Source of the DNA: Nemania diffusa
Lineage: Eukaryota; Ascomycota; Sordariomycetes; Xylariales; Xylariaceae
NCBI GenBank assembly: GCA_038501195.1
Contig: JBBPUQ010000004.1
Location: 3,348,001 to 3,412,000, forward strand
Direction: 5' to 3'
DNA length: 64,000 bases
Below are positions 12,119-24,950 of this stretch, one piece after another; the first letter of the stretch is position 1, and every line of letters begins with the position of its first letter. The translations under genes were made by a program, and so were the position numbers. A model generated the notes under the pieces. That model was not told where the DNA came from and made no database searches. It was given only the letters and a program-made list of their open reading frames with translations.

Positions 12119-13599
12119 GTATAGACGAGCTTCGGGTTTGTCAGTATCACGATTTATTGTGCGTCAGATGGGGAGAGCAAACGGGTGTGTAGGTGGACTA
12201 CGGCTGTATCCAAGTGATTGGTGCTACTTACGCATAAGTATGCCGTATTGTGCCGTATCGAGCCACTTCAGCACATTCTGTTGCAGCTTGTGGCACAATG
12301 CGAACCACTAAGCGGCTTCTTGGTCTCATACTAAGCTGCGGGCTTCGTCTACAAGAACAACTCATTGGGTGGGTATCGGTTCCTAATCCGTTACTGACAT
12401 ACGCCGGCTTCATTGTCTGCTTTTATAGGCTACGGTCCACCCCTTGGTCCGCTTTGCCACCCTTTAGGCACGGAGCATCCAAGCTAATTGTGTGAGGCTT
12501 CATTCAGAATATCGTTTTTAAGAGCCATCCCTCTTGTCGTCACAGCGGTACAGAATCGCCGCTATGGCATGGCCGAATATTTTGGTGGTAGTAGAAACAC
12601 TAATAGTATCCGTTGAATTGCTGAACATAGCACAGGTTGCCACTCATTTGCTACGACAGACAGAGTTCAGACATTCTGTGTGTGGCAGGATATTTAAATA
12701 ACCAAGCAGTGTCCCTTCTGTTTAGGTTGTATATGGACAGTCGGAACGGCGAGCATTAGGCGTGTTCATAAGCAGTGAACTCTCGCATTTCCGCAACATG
12801 GAGCTAGTAGGCAGAATTGAGGCGTAGGAACCAAGTGTCCGGTGACATTTCGGTTTATACAAAATCGTCATCGCATGCGCTATGCATGAGTCTATTGGCA
12901 AAAGAACACTTGCTCAGGTTCTGGAACAATTGCCCGCCTTTACAAGTTTGCGGCCTGTTACATGTCCGACATCTCGACCTTTTGGCCTGTGGCGTTCGAA
13001 GTATTGCCTACCGCATCTTCGTGCATCAAAGGGTACAGGGCGGGTAGAGGCATCCCTCCCAGATATTCCCATGCGAGACAGATTACCCAAAAATACGGTC
13101 GCACAGCTCAGGTCGTCCGTTATCGTCTAGACGGAAAGTTGCAGGGGGGGTGTAACGGCCATTACCTCCCAAGTGCTGACTTGTTCGGCCACAATGTGAT
13201 CTCCTACTAGGAATGTTACGTGATCTCCGTGATTGTCCTGCCGAGTTGTGCGAACCCCTATCCTGGTCCTTCACACAATATACGATAATTGTTCAGATAG
13301 GATGGCACCGGTGGGTATATAGGTACCCGTGCGGCTGACTAGGCAATAGGCCTAGAGATTACTTGATAGATCGACGCAGATTCTCACTTTCTGGCATTGG
13401 TGTCTCTTTCCCCGGATTGCCCACTCTCGTCGACGCGGAGGATTTAATATCGCTTACATTCGTTTCGAAGTGGTTTCTTTCGGCCACCTTTCAGGCCCTC
13501 GCTCTTACTAATTACCAAAACATGCCTCTCGTTATCCGTGTCGCTTCACCTCATACAAAGATACACGTATCATAGACAAGGCTCGACCTCAAGACGACT
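12119..13599. other. Unresolved region upstream of the membrane-protein gene
   Basis: Several overlapping ORFs (for example 12817-13210) use all three frames and none is recognisable. A frame at 13363-13530 reads WFLSATFQALALTNYQNMPL, which resembles the end of a signal peptide (AxA-like QALA) and the start of a mature secreted chain. It has no ATG upstream in frame. It could be spliced from 13530 (CTC|GTTATC) to 13711 (AG|AATGCC), giving ...NMPLNASACVTAC. That would make it the true 5' exon of the next gene, with its start codon in a still earlier exon. Confidence 0.35.
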
Positions 13600-15272
13600 A
13601 TGATGGGTCAGCAAGCAGACGACAACAACCGTGGTGCTGCTGATAGGACAGCCCTCCGAGACCTAAGAACAGGGTATCGTAGGAGTGGCCCCGCAGAATT
13701 TGGCAGAGAGAATGCCTCTGCTTGTGTGACTGCTTGCTTTGATGAGCTGGTCCCCCATGTAGAAGACGTTTGCCGGCAATTACAACAGCCAGACTATCAA
13801 AGGTCTCGCCTCTGGGATCTATATTGCTGTGATTCTATCAACTGCGGCGTGTATATTGGAGACATTGGACAAAGCCGTAAGTCTATAAAGACCTGAGAAA
13901 CACGAATAATATTCTCTGACCCTCGCCCTAGCTAATGTCGATCTAATCATTAATGAATGCCAGAAGTTCGTAAATCTGTCAGTCGACTGATAGACAGATA
14001 CTAACATGAAGTAGTATTGGCTTTTTCTCGATTGAAGATCCCGGCCCGCCACCAACTAACTACTGCGCTCCGTCCACACTTAATACATATATAACTAGCT
14101 CGCTACCTCATACTCAAACCGTCGACCCTTCGCTTTTCTCGGCTCTTAGAACACTGTCTCTCCCTAGCCATACGTCGGAAGCTTCTATGCCGCTCGCGCC
14201 CACTTCCAGCTTATCCAGCAGCTCGACCAGCACTGATTCATCTACATCAAGCAACTCTAACTCGTCACGGCTTCCGGGAGGGGCGAAGGTAGCTATAGGT
14301 ATATTTTCGGTTATAGCAGTGTTAGCAATCACGGTCTTGCTACTACTTTTATATCGCTGGCGACGAAAGAACTCAAGGAGTAGCTCTCCGAGGCCACTCC
14401 TAATACCTTACGATAATCCTTCATATACTGGACCGCGCAGTGCCTCTCGAACACCCCTAATAACACGGCCTCCATCCGCATCATCTAAAAGTACCCCGCT
14501 GACGCCACCAGCGAAGCTCAGTGATCGGAGATATCTGCAACCGGTGCTTAAAAAGGGAACTCCGCGGCCCTCAGCCTCGGCAAGCGAGGGTGACGGAACT
14601 TTCCCGTCGTCGCCGATCCTTGCCCCTAAATCGATACTTCGACATGGCCGAAGAGCAACTACGAGCAACATGCGGCTTTCGACAACGACGAAAGCTCCGG
14701 TGCCACCTTATTGCCCAACAAGTAGTGTCTACTCCTCCGGTAGTGGGCTGGGCGCTTCTTCAGTGACGATAGAGTCGCACAAAGCAAGCGGCACCCCGCC
14801 ACTATCAGCCAAAAGGCTGCCTCAGGCGCATGATAGGCCGCTCGAATTGTCAGACTTAGTAACACCCGCGGGACCGCCACCAAGTCGCGCGCTCCCCGCG
14901 CTGCCTACGCCTCCACTAAATCATCCCAACTCACCTAAAACCCTAGTACCCCCTTTGTCGCCACAGTCGCCACAGTCATCTACATTCCCAGCTCGATCCC
15001 CGGCCCGCGGTGATGCTCCTGCAGTTCCTAAACAACAGAGAAACGCCGCGGGACCTCAAGCTCCAATTTCAGCCAAAGAACTATGCGAGCTCACCGAGTC
15101 ATATGCGCAGGAAGCAAGGGAGTCCTGGGGCAGCTGGAGCGGAGTTGGTGGTGGCGGACCGGGCGTTATTCCCCTGGGCCGGAAAAGAGGGAGCGCGGAG
15201 AAGAATGCAGAAAGGAAAATGGCCGCACCAATACAAGACCTAGATTTAGAGAAATTAAGCGGGCGGTATTAA
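13600..15272 (+). CDS. Cys-rich single-pass membrane protein, receptor-like
   Basis: Three exons in this conservative model: 13600-13876, 13932-13977 and 14015-15272 (526 residues). The order is a Cys-rich ectodomain with eight cysteines (ACVTAC, DVC, LYCC, INC, NEC, NYC), a Ser/Thr-rich stalk (about 170-195), one membrane segment (about 200-221, AIGIFSVIAVLAITVLLLLL) with a basic stop-transfer (YRWRRK), and a 300-residue Pro/Ser-rich cytoplasmic tail with many PxxP motifs. The eight-Cys ectodomain recalls CFEM proteins, but the spacing is not canonical and I do not assign the family. The layout is typical of fungal cell-surface sensors; signalling or wall attachment is inference. The ATG at 13600 gives no signal peptide, so the true start is probably in an upstream exon (see 13363-13530). 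The second intron is only 37 bp, but has GTCAGT, TACTAAC and TAG. Confidence 0.7.
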
Positions 15273-15672
15273 TGGTGAGAAATATCCGGATCGAACCCAA
15301 GGCCTAGCTTGTAGTGTATGTTTCCTCTCCTGAATAATAGTTGGCGGTCGATTGGAGTACGCTAATGCCGAGGGCTATGGGCAACCCTTACTACTAGAAA
15401 TAGGATGCGATGATTTCTTTAGAGCTAAACATGGGAAAGGGATGGTATATCTCAGCTGTACTTCGAATTCACTAGGGTGCATGCATGTGAAAAGTGGCAC
15501 GGAATCTGAGCGTCATCATCAAATGGTATTATCGGTAAGGGAAAGAGATCTACAGACATGAGTGCTCCTACTCTATTTTCTTTTTTTCTTTTCGCAGTCA
15601 CAAAGTTGAGCCCCGTTAGGACCATCTCCTTCCCATTCCATTTTTATTATTGTTTATTTTCTTTTAATTCGT
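15273..15672. other. Convergent 3' flanks
   Basis: A 400-bp gap lies between the convergent membrane-protein gene (plus) and the reductase (minus). A T-rich stretch at about 15580-15670, read from the minus strand as A-rich sequence just past the reductase stop, fits a 3' untranslated region. The 69-codon ORF inside shows nothing recognisable. Confidence 0.5.
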
Positions 15673-16944
15673 TTAAGCCTTTTTCGCCATAACCGCCGTG
15701 AGGCTCTTGATCGTGTCAGTTACGGACTGCTCCAGCGGGATCCAGTCGATGCCCAGCTCCTTGGTGGCCTTGGAGTTGTCGAACTTGTAAATACCGTCGA
15801 TGCTGCCGCCGGGGTAGTCGCCGCCGGGGGTGCCGTCCGCGGGCAGGGCGTCGGCGAGCGCGGGGAAGTTCTTGCGCACGATGGGCACGATCTCCTTGTT
15901 GGCGAAGAGGCCGGCCGTCACCAGGTAGCGGTTGCCGCCGGCCTCGGGGCGCTCCATGGCCTCGACGTGCGCCTTGGCGACGTCGCGCACGTCGACCCAC
16001 AGGTGCACGCCGGTGGCGGGGATCTCGGCCTTCCAGCGGCCGACCATGAGCGCCACGAAGTTGCCGTTGCTCGTGTTGATGTCGGCGAGCGAGGCGAGGT
16101 GGTGCACGACGGGGCCGAAGACGAAGGGCGGGTTGATGGTGGCGATGTCGAAGTTGGGCTTCTCCTTCTCCTTGAAGTCCCAGGCGGCCTTCTCGGCCAG
16201 CGTCTTGGACACGCGGTACGTCGTACCCGGGGGCCCCGTGATGCCGTCCTCGTACGTGTTGGGGTTCCAGTCGGCCTCGCTCCACGTCTTGGTCGCGTCG
16301 GTCAGCCGGTCGGCCGACAGGATGGCGGCGAAGGAGCTGGTGACGACGACGCGCTTCACGGACGGCGCGTACTTCTTGGCCGCCTCGAGCACCGACGTGG
16401 TGCCCAGGATGGCGGGGTCCAGGATCTCGGTCTTGGCGTCCTTGAACCGGAAGTGGAAGGGCGACGCCGTGTGCTGCACGTAGTCGAAGTCGGGCGTCTG
16501 CTGGAACACCTCGTCGAAAGCGCCCGGCTGCGCGACGTCGGGCACGATGACGACTGTCAGCTTCGCGTCCGGGTGGGCATTGCGGATTATCTGGGCCTTC
16601 TCCTCAGTCCGCACCGTCGTCACCACCTCGTAGCCCTTTTCCAAGAGGAGTTCGAGGATGTGGGCTAGTTAGCGTTCCTCGGTGTTAGTGCCAACGCTCC
16701 TCTAAGTACTGTGCTTGCAAACACAAACACATCAAGGTGGTTCACGTACTGGCAATGAAGCCCGATCCACCTATTTATTAGAAAGTGAGTCAGCTTACTT
16801 CCAGCTTTAGTTCTCTCTTAGGAGCGTCAATTGGCTTATCACCCACCCGGTGCACAACCCGGTGACGGCGCAATATCTTAGAACGCGGGGTATGGAGGGG
16901 CATTTTTGAAGTCATAACGAACCTGTAAGGAGTACTTTCGGCAT
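15673..16944 (-). CDS. GRE2-like NAD(P)H-dependent extended SDR reductase
   Basis: Three exons: 16944-16923, 16770-16750 and 16664-15673 (344 residues). The first two are only 22 and 21 nt and encode MPKVLL plus the dinucleotide-binding motif TGGSGFIATH (residues 7-16), which is split by both introns (152 and 85 bp). The active site is Ser124/125 (VTSSFAA) and Tyr164-x3-Lys168 (YRVSK). The motifs HTASPF, INPPFVFGP and DVRDVAKAHVEAM are typical of the family that includes yeast Gre2 (methylglyoxal/isovaleraldehyde reductase) and dihydroflavonol-4-reductase-like enzymes. It probably reduces a carbonyl substrate in the cytosol with NADPH; the substrate cannot be read from sequence. The coding region is strikingly GC-rich with almost only G/C in third positions, unlike UFD2 next door. 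The start was chosen because it is the only upstream ATG exon that restores VLLTGGSGF in frame. Confidence 0.92.
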
Positions 16945-19900
16945 GATTACGTTCTAGGTTCGGTCTTTGGTCTTGCGTCTTCCGTAGTCAAATCGTGTAT
17001 ATTATAGCAGATATGTCCTCAAAGGGGAAACTTTGACATTACCTCAAGAAGCCTGGTGAAGAAAGGCGAGGGGCAGGAGTATTTATTACATATACACAAA
17101 TCTAGAGGATCGCCCTGAGAGTAAGCATAGCACCAACTATTTATGCCATCAGCTAGGTTAGGTTAGCATGGTCTCAAGAGGTGGAGCAGTTGTGAACCCC
17201 GCGACAGAGACTGGCCCGCGCTGATGAGAGTGATTGCTTGATTCGTCCGAGCGAGTCCAGCCAGCCGGGTTTCAAGACCCATCCAGAAATCGCGAGGGGT
17301 TTCATCAGGATCTCCTCATCCAGCTATTTAAAAAGTATAGTCCCATCCTACTCTGTATTCTTCGGCGTTAGTGATCTCCGCCCGCTATTATCAGCCAATG
17401 AGCATACCCCCGTACGGACTTGGTGCCGCGGCATCGGCGATTACTTATCTAGAATCTCCGTTGCCGTAAAAATTGCGGGATTGCACATTTAGCATCCCCG
17501 GCTAACCCCTCTTAGCCCCCCCTCCTCGGCACTTCTCACCCTATCGCCGAAAGCTTACACATGGTTTACCTAAGTAGCTTATTTAAAAGACTCGAAGTGA
17601 GGGTTTCTAGATACCTACGCAAGATATACCAATAAAACTATTATCCGAGACTACTATTATTGTTTTATTGGGTGTATTTGTTATGCAAGAAAAAAAATCA
17701 TGTCACTCCACTCTGAAGTAACGGAAGTAACGGAACCGATTCGGTACTTAATTAGATACTACCGTGACTTCCGACGACTTAGGTACCTACCTAAGGTATG
17801 GGTCTAATTCGATATGTGCACAGGTACTACCTACCTTCTCGTCCTAAGAAACACGGGTTGACGGATCAAATTGAATGTGTAGACTTCATGAGACATCTTA
17901 TCATCATTACTTGTAGCTCCTTGTCAGGATATTGTATGTAAGTCGTCTTAAAGATAATTATATTATCATACATATAAATTACCCCTTTTTCAATATATAG
18001 TTACCGGTACACTCGTATGCTCATATTACTTAAGTAGCGCTGTCTAGCCTCATTACCTGCTATCGCCCGTCTTCTGTCAGTTTATCTCACTTATTCCATC
18101 GCCATAGAGTAAATTGATATGTATTAAAATAAAAAAACAAGCCCAGGATGTGACCATTTCGATGACGGCCATGTACAGATTCGGAATGAGCAGACCCCCT
18201 ATTCATCCCCTTGTTCATATGAGACTAGAAATCATTTTAACGATTCATTCTATAGAAGGATGCGCATACGGCTCCAAGAAATGCATTCTCAAATGCTGCT
18301 GTTCTCACACTTTAAACAATCTTTTGTTGGGTGGCATTGATCTTCTAGGTTCCGAGAGTATGGTGTCGCAGAGGGCAACATGAGACCCGCCACCAGGAGG
18401 CAGCAGTGGTAATATAAGGCTGAACGAAATAGCATATTTACTTCAGAACTACCTAGGTTCTAACTATATAGAGTGCCAGGACGCCTATACAAAGAGACGG
18501 AGGTCATATATTGTGACAGTGCGTGTGGCCAAGTCACACATGGGAGTCTGTTGATTTAGGGTTGCTGAAACTCGCTGATTTTCTGTATAAGTCTAGCTAG
18601 TTTGCTACTCTTCTAGGGTGGGAACTTAGAGCAGATTGGCCAGCTCTTCCTTGCCAGAAATCGATTGCTTTGCCAAAGCCTACAATGAAATCCTTAGATG
18701 GTTATGTGACAATAGTCAAGCATATAGGGTACGGCAGAGTGTTTCACTCGATCCGTTTCAATATAGCCCCTAAATGTGGCATGCAGACCTCAACTTTCGT
18801 AAGCGAAGTTCGGAGTCTTTGAAGTTCCCTAGGCTATCTAATACAATAAATTTAGCAATCATCATAGTTCACGACCCCCATCGGGAACTTCCTCTGTATA
18901 GCATGTGCCTAAGATATATGCCCAACATATAGTCATAATCGATATTCACGACGATGGCCAAGAAATTCATTCAGTTTAAAAGTAATTCATCTTTATAAAA
19001 TAAATGGAGGTCTAAAGCTTATTGGTGGCCTGGCCTGGTTGGAAGTCTGAGCTCAGCTGCTTTACTTTTGTATTCCCTTGATTTTCGTATACTAATTACG
19101 TGTTGGTTCTGAAAAGGGGTGGAGGGGCCTTAGGCGGGATTGTGTCAGGTTACTATATCATTGGACCCTCTAAAGTTATCATATTAGCAGTTTTAACTAT
19201 ATTTATAACCCCTTAGGTTTCCTAGGCTTCTAAATGGATCTAGAAGGACATCAATCAATTGATCTTTCTATGGGTCATATGCTATGCACACCTACGCCCT
19301 TCTTCCTAGCTGTGGCAAGCCTGCTACGTAATCCGGGACCAGACTTTTTAACCCATTGCCTTAAGTCCGTATAGCAAGAAACATTACACCTCATATTTCT
19401 AGTCATACAAGACTTACACTTCGATAGTAACTTACCACTAGCTCCACTTCCATATGACTGTCGACATTAAGAAATATAAAAATCTATGATGTATAAGGGG
19501 GTCAAAAGCTCCTAGAAGGTGTATCTTAGGCTATCAATTCAGCATAAGATAATGTCACGGTCCTATATATATATATAAGACCTGCAAGCGGTCAAGATAC
19601 CACCTTGGCAACGTTCTACTTTTGCTCTACATTAGTTGTGTTGTAATTCAGCGTTGCAGTTCTAGTCCGTGACAAATAAGCTAAGTCTGTGGCGTCAGTG
19701 ACTGGCTAGTTAATAGGGAACAAAAGTATTAATTTGCCTAGCTATTTGTTGCCGCCAAGTTGCAGGTACCTAACCACTTACACAGCTAGTTAGTGTAGAT
19801 TTATCTCGTAGTAAACAATCTCTTTATATAATTTACTATCAAAACGTACACTCCTCATCTACTACATAATCCTCGGTTCGACGTAGAAGTATTAATCATA

Positions 19901-22900
19901 AACACTAGAATGTTGAGCCCATAAAGGCTTAATCTCTAACAAGATTTTTTATTAATTCTTGTCAGGCGATATAATCGCAGCTTGGTCGCTATTAGGCCCC
20001 CAAGGGTGTTTGTATCAATTACTACTATTATATAAGGAGCAAAGTCTCCCCTATTCGTGGAGGAGGACTCAGGAATCAACAATATTGAGCACTGACCATA
20101 TACTGCTACCTAGCTTATACCCGACTGCTTGTATCTACGTGATCTATCTTCACTCTAGACCTTCTCCTCTGACAATTCTATCCCCCCGTCTCTCATTGTA
20201 TAATAGATACAGCTTACCCCGTCCGAAACTCTTAAGAAGGTATACAAAGTGGTGCTCAGGCCCCTGTACCGACGTTCGACTTAATCAATTAATCAATCAA
20301 CCCATCCACTACGTTTCGAGTGAAGCTCGTGACGCCTGGCAAGTTGAACTGCATTCTTAACAGAAGGCAAGTATCAGCTACTTAATTAGAAGGCCTTCTT
20401 AACAAGCACAGTATAGTAGTTAACATACGCCTCAACTGCCTATGGCCATGAGTGCTTGGCTGCCCAGTACTTAATAGAATCGACTTGTACTATAGTTCTG
20501 CACGTAAGCAAATTATCAATTATAGTCAAGCATATTTCCCACTTACATTTCGACCTTTAGTCATTCCAAGATATACTCCTACAATTACATCTCATAAGGT
20601 AGTTATATCAGCGCACTGTAAGCTAGTTGTGCCATAAAATTGCTTATAGACATCTACATGAGCAAATTGAGAAGCGTCTCGTTTATGGCATTATAGGCCA
20701 CTTATGAAAAGCCAGCTACCCATATACAACTACCTAACTAGTCATGACCCTTAACTACAAATACAAATCCATTCAAAATTACTTACTTAAGGCAAGCATT
20801 GATCATATTGATTTTGTTTATGTTTACGAGAACGGGACATATATACGCCTGGGTTTCATCTTTTGAGTAACGCACAATATAATTGTTTACAATCTTCAAA
20901 AGCAAAATAGCAGTTTATATAATAATGGAAATATTAGAAAGGAATTTGGTTATTTCATCCTTTGTTTATTGTTAAATAAAACTACTCATTATTTTTTGCC
21001 TCTAGGCTGCGCTTCCATCGGATGCTATAGTTATATGAGTCCAAGGCGTTTTTCTTTTATTTGATCGTTCTTATTTCATAAAACTCGAAATATCTCGAGG
21101 GTAATTAGAAAAGACTGGGAAAATAATAGTATCGAGCTTTTATGCCTTTGCTGCAACCTATTAGTGACCCAGTAGTGATTCATCTTCACTCTAAAGCTAG
21201 GTTATCCGTTAGCATTACTCTATTGTTTACAAGTACTATGAGCCTACGAACTTTCTTGGATTATAAGATAGAAAAGACCGGTAGCGTAAGTGTTCAACTA
21301 TTCAAAAAACCTAGGCCTAGATTTGCTTGTGAAGAAAAGAGGGAAATGTATAATTAAATATATAGAAGATCTAAGCTTTTTTTTTTCGTTTTCGTTCTAG
21401 TCACAAGATAATAAAGAGTCAGTGAGATATCTAATACATAAAGATTAATGAAGTCTTACCACAGAATATTCAGATCACAAAACTTCGATAGGAATTTTAG
21501 TTGTTTTTTTCTTGCTGAGAACAGCTTTGGTAGAACCCTTTCAGAATGGTTGCTGTCTACGTCTATCTATAACTATGCATAGGTATAATCTTCTATGAAA
21601 TCGTCCTTCCCTAGTTTATATCTTCTTTGGAAAGCCTGATAGGTCTAACGAGTGAGCGAATTTAGACTCACATGAGTAATTTTCATGTTCTTTAATCCTG
21701 TGATTGACGCGTCATCATTTGCATTCGAGATGATATTAATTGAAAGTTATTGGTTTGTGTTGATGCATTATATCACTATATTACCCTTAAGCTTTGTAGC
21801 TCCAGACATATTTTCCTATCTTCTAGATATCTCATAACTATCTATCTCATTCAATGCCGTAAATGAAGTCATGCAGATACAAGCATTTATCTAGTGCTTA
21901 TTCTATTTACTCCTTATCTCCATAATTTCCGGCGCAACACCGGTGTTTAGATGCATGCTCTGTACAAAAGGACCGGCAGGATTCATCATCGCTATATAGA
22001 GTAGAAAACCCGGCTTGGAATTGTCTATGTTGGGTAATGCTATGACGATCGTCTAAGCGAGTCGCTTCAATTTGATTCAGGATCACAAAATTTTGCTCCT
22101 CGACATGACTCGCCAATTCCCCAAAGGCATTAACAACCTGGAGCTGTTTGCTAGACCGGTCTGGCCTAAGAAGATATCTTACATAGTAGGGACAAGGGTT
22201 GCGAATCTCAACGACTTAATAATATGACGCGGCGTATCACATGCATTTCTTCAGCAGCGAGAGATTGCGATGAATCAGCCGGTGCTTATTCATGCCGGGT
22301 TCCACATTCAATAATAACTACTCGATTTCAGCTCTGCAGCCCTTTTTAGTTATGGTTGATCAAGATGCCAATGGAAATATGTTGATTGGCGATCGAAGAT
22401 CAGCCTTGAGAACTATGGATAATGCTATGTCAAGATGTGGCTAGTACCTCCGGACTGGTGGGACGGGGCTAAGTATCTGGGCACGTCTTTGACACGTGGG
22501 ATTAAAGGGTGCTCAACTGCATCAGACTAATTCTTAGTAACAGCACACTAAATCATCGTAGAATAGAGAAGCATAATGCGATCATCTAGCTCGACCACCT
22601 AGCGCAAGCCACTGTAGTAAAAGAGGGCTTGGCTGTAGCCTTTGTGTTATTCTGGGGTCAGGAGCTTCATCGAAAGCTGCGACCGAGAACGGACAGCTCG
22701 CCTCGGTTTTCAGTCTATTGATAGAGAGAAAGCCAAGCATATAATCATAATTTCGCGGGACGGTGTTCTGAAAGCCACTCGTTTTAGCCTACTACTTAAT
22801 TATTTAGTAGAATAATGAAACGGATGGTACGATTATAATAGAACAATCTATTATAACATCGCTCCAAAGATATGTGTGTAGAAGCAATATTAGTGCCTTT

Positions 22901-24950
22901 GAAAAGGCTAGCTTCGTCCCCGGATAATGAGATCTCGTCTCCCCCAAACTGGGACGTGAAGGGCTTCGGTTTACAATTTAGCCTAAAACAGAGCCGTATT
23001 TGTCCCGAGCTGACGTCTGCGTGTGAACGAAATAGTGACGACTAGCTCCCTACCAATTCCCGATTAGTGACCACTAGACATGGCCATCGCAGTAGCTATT
23101 GACGTATTCGCCATGTTGGGACTTGATGAATAGCCAACGTGGTAATACGGGCATCGCATAACAACAATCGTACACAGACCGCCCTTGGGCCGTAGCGAGC
23201 CCTCAAATGCATCGTTGATCGCCGCGTTACGTTCTGAAGTGTGAATGGTGCCCCTTATTCCTGGAGTATCACACCTTCGATGGAAAATGATAAGCCGCCC
23301 GGTTTCCGATAATCGTGAACATCTGCTGAGGGTCCGGTATATGTCTAATTGCGTAAGCTATACAAGATCGCTTCGCTTCATAGTGTTAACATGAACCATC
23401 TGGGGTCAATAACTCTGGGGCAATTATCTCGGCACCAGAAGCTGGCATCGACGTGCCGGCGGCTCTCCATTGCTGGGTCTGTTTGGATAGGTAACACAAA
23501 AGGACAACCAGGTACGCCAGTAGATACACCACACCACACCTCCTCGGGAGGGACACCACGACACACTACACCACACTAGATAGGTAGGTGTGGTTAAGAA
23601 AGGATTCATAACCACGAACTAGGCATGGCTTGCTTAGGTAGACCGACTACCTATTAGTACTGTAAATCGGGATGAAGAATGTGTACCCGCGTGAGTTAAC
23701 TATACATAGGCTTTTTGGCTTGACGATTAAAAAGCCACCTGGGGATCACGTAACCCTTGTGTAAGGTGAAATCTACAGTGTAGGGGACTGGTGTTAGCGG
23801 TTTTGCCCCTGTTAGTAGTCCCACGATGCGTCGCAGATCCAACTCCCCACTTCTTCCATGAGGGCAAAAGAGCCGCGCATGAAAGAAGCCCCGATCCATA
23901 TCAAAGTACTCTCTAGCGGATTTCCCTAGTACTGGTACAACTGCAATGAACTCCTCAATTGGCGCTTACATGACTCGGTCGCGTATACTTGCTCTAAAAT
24001 ACAGACACATACTGTAGGTGGTGTAGCTTGATCGCACAAAGAAATATCTACATATATAGTAACCTGCGATGTAGGTATGAGATATGCACTTTATTGCAGA
24101 ACATTCAGTTGCATTTAAAGATTTTGGAGCTGATTTAATGCATACCCGGGACCTGGGTGATCAAATGCAATGCTTGGCGCGGGCCGAAGCGCTTGTGAAC
24201 ACCTGGCGAACGTCTGATCCTACCTGGTCGGCGGGCCGCGGACATCCGTTCAACTGTATATTTGGGCCATCTATCCATGCAGACATACATGTAGGTAGAG
24301 TATTCTGTATTCTGTGCAATTGGGAGAGAATGAGGCGAGCACAGTCGTACATCTACGTACATATGCGTGATATAGGTATTTCTGACCGTAATACCTAGTA
24401 CGTACTGCCGTAGGTATCTACTAAAGTAGAGGGTTGATATGGCCGAAGTAGGTTCACTACTTGCACAAGTACACCATTGTATCACGGCTATAATTGCTAA
24501 ATTTATACCTCAATACATAGAAGTTAGCTTCTTACTAGGGGCGGTTGGTACCGAAAAATACGGCGTTGACAGGGAGGGAATCCACACCGGTGAACTGGCG
24601 TCTTTACAAAGGAATACATAGCGGGTCCTTCACTACTCGGTCGGTTGGTCGGAAGTTCACTTAGTGTAATGGGAATCACTCACTAACTCCTTAGAAACAG
24701 AGACATTTGTTTGCCGGGACTAGGTTTCATGAAAATAGTACGCGCTAGTGGGCTACCTGGACGGTTGAACCAGGCGATATTCGGTCACTACTTCAGACTA
24801 GGACCATCTCCGAAACACGGCTATTGAGAATTGACAGCGTAGATCTCGGACGATGACACGGGGGTACTATCTACCTAGTGCTGATAGGTAGTACCTAATC
24901 ATTAATGTGTGGCATGCCGGCTACAAATTGTAACAACCCCTCCTCTTCTA
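16945..24950. other. Gene-poor region, part 1
   Basis: About 8 kb with no supportable gene. Composition is moderately AT-rich but far from the extreme block at the right end. The longest ORF (19959-20360, 133 codons) has no recognisable domain. A short CA-rich repeat (acacc units around a cctcctcgggaggg palindrome) lies at 23520-23577. A GGTA-motif cluster lies at 17779-17835. Scattered fragments such as LELFARPVWPKKISYIVGTRV near 22138 look slightly protein-like but have no partner exons. Old transposon or gene relics are possible but not shown. Confidence 0.5.

Noticed and set aside
15280..15310. tRNA T-loop-like GGTTCGATCC on the minus strand
   Set aside because: No matching acceptor stem, D-arm or anticodon arm upstream.
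15716..16668. Long ORFs of 183-233 codons on both strands over the reductase
   Set aside because: Shadow frames caused by the GC-rich third positions of the real gene; Arg/Gly/Val-rich and without domains.
19959..20360. 133-codon ORF on the plus strand
   Set aside because: Longest ORF in the gene-poor region, but no domain, no coding bias visible, and rich in Leu/Tyr/Ser as expected from composition.
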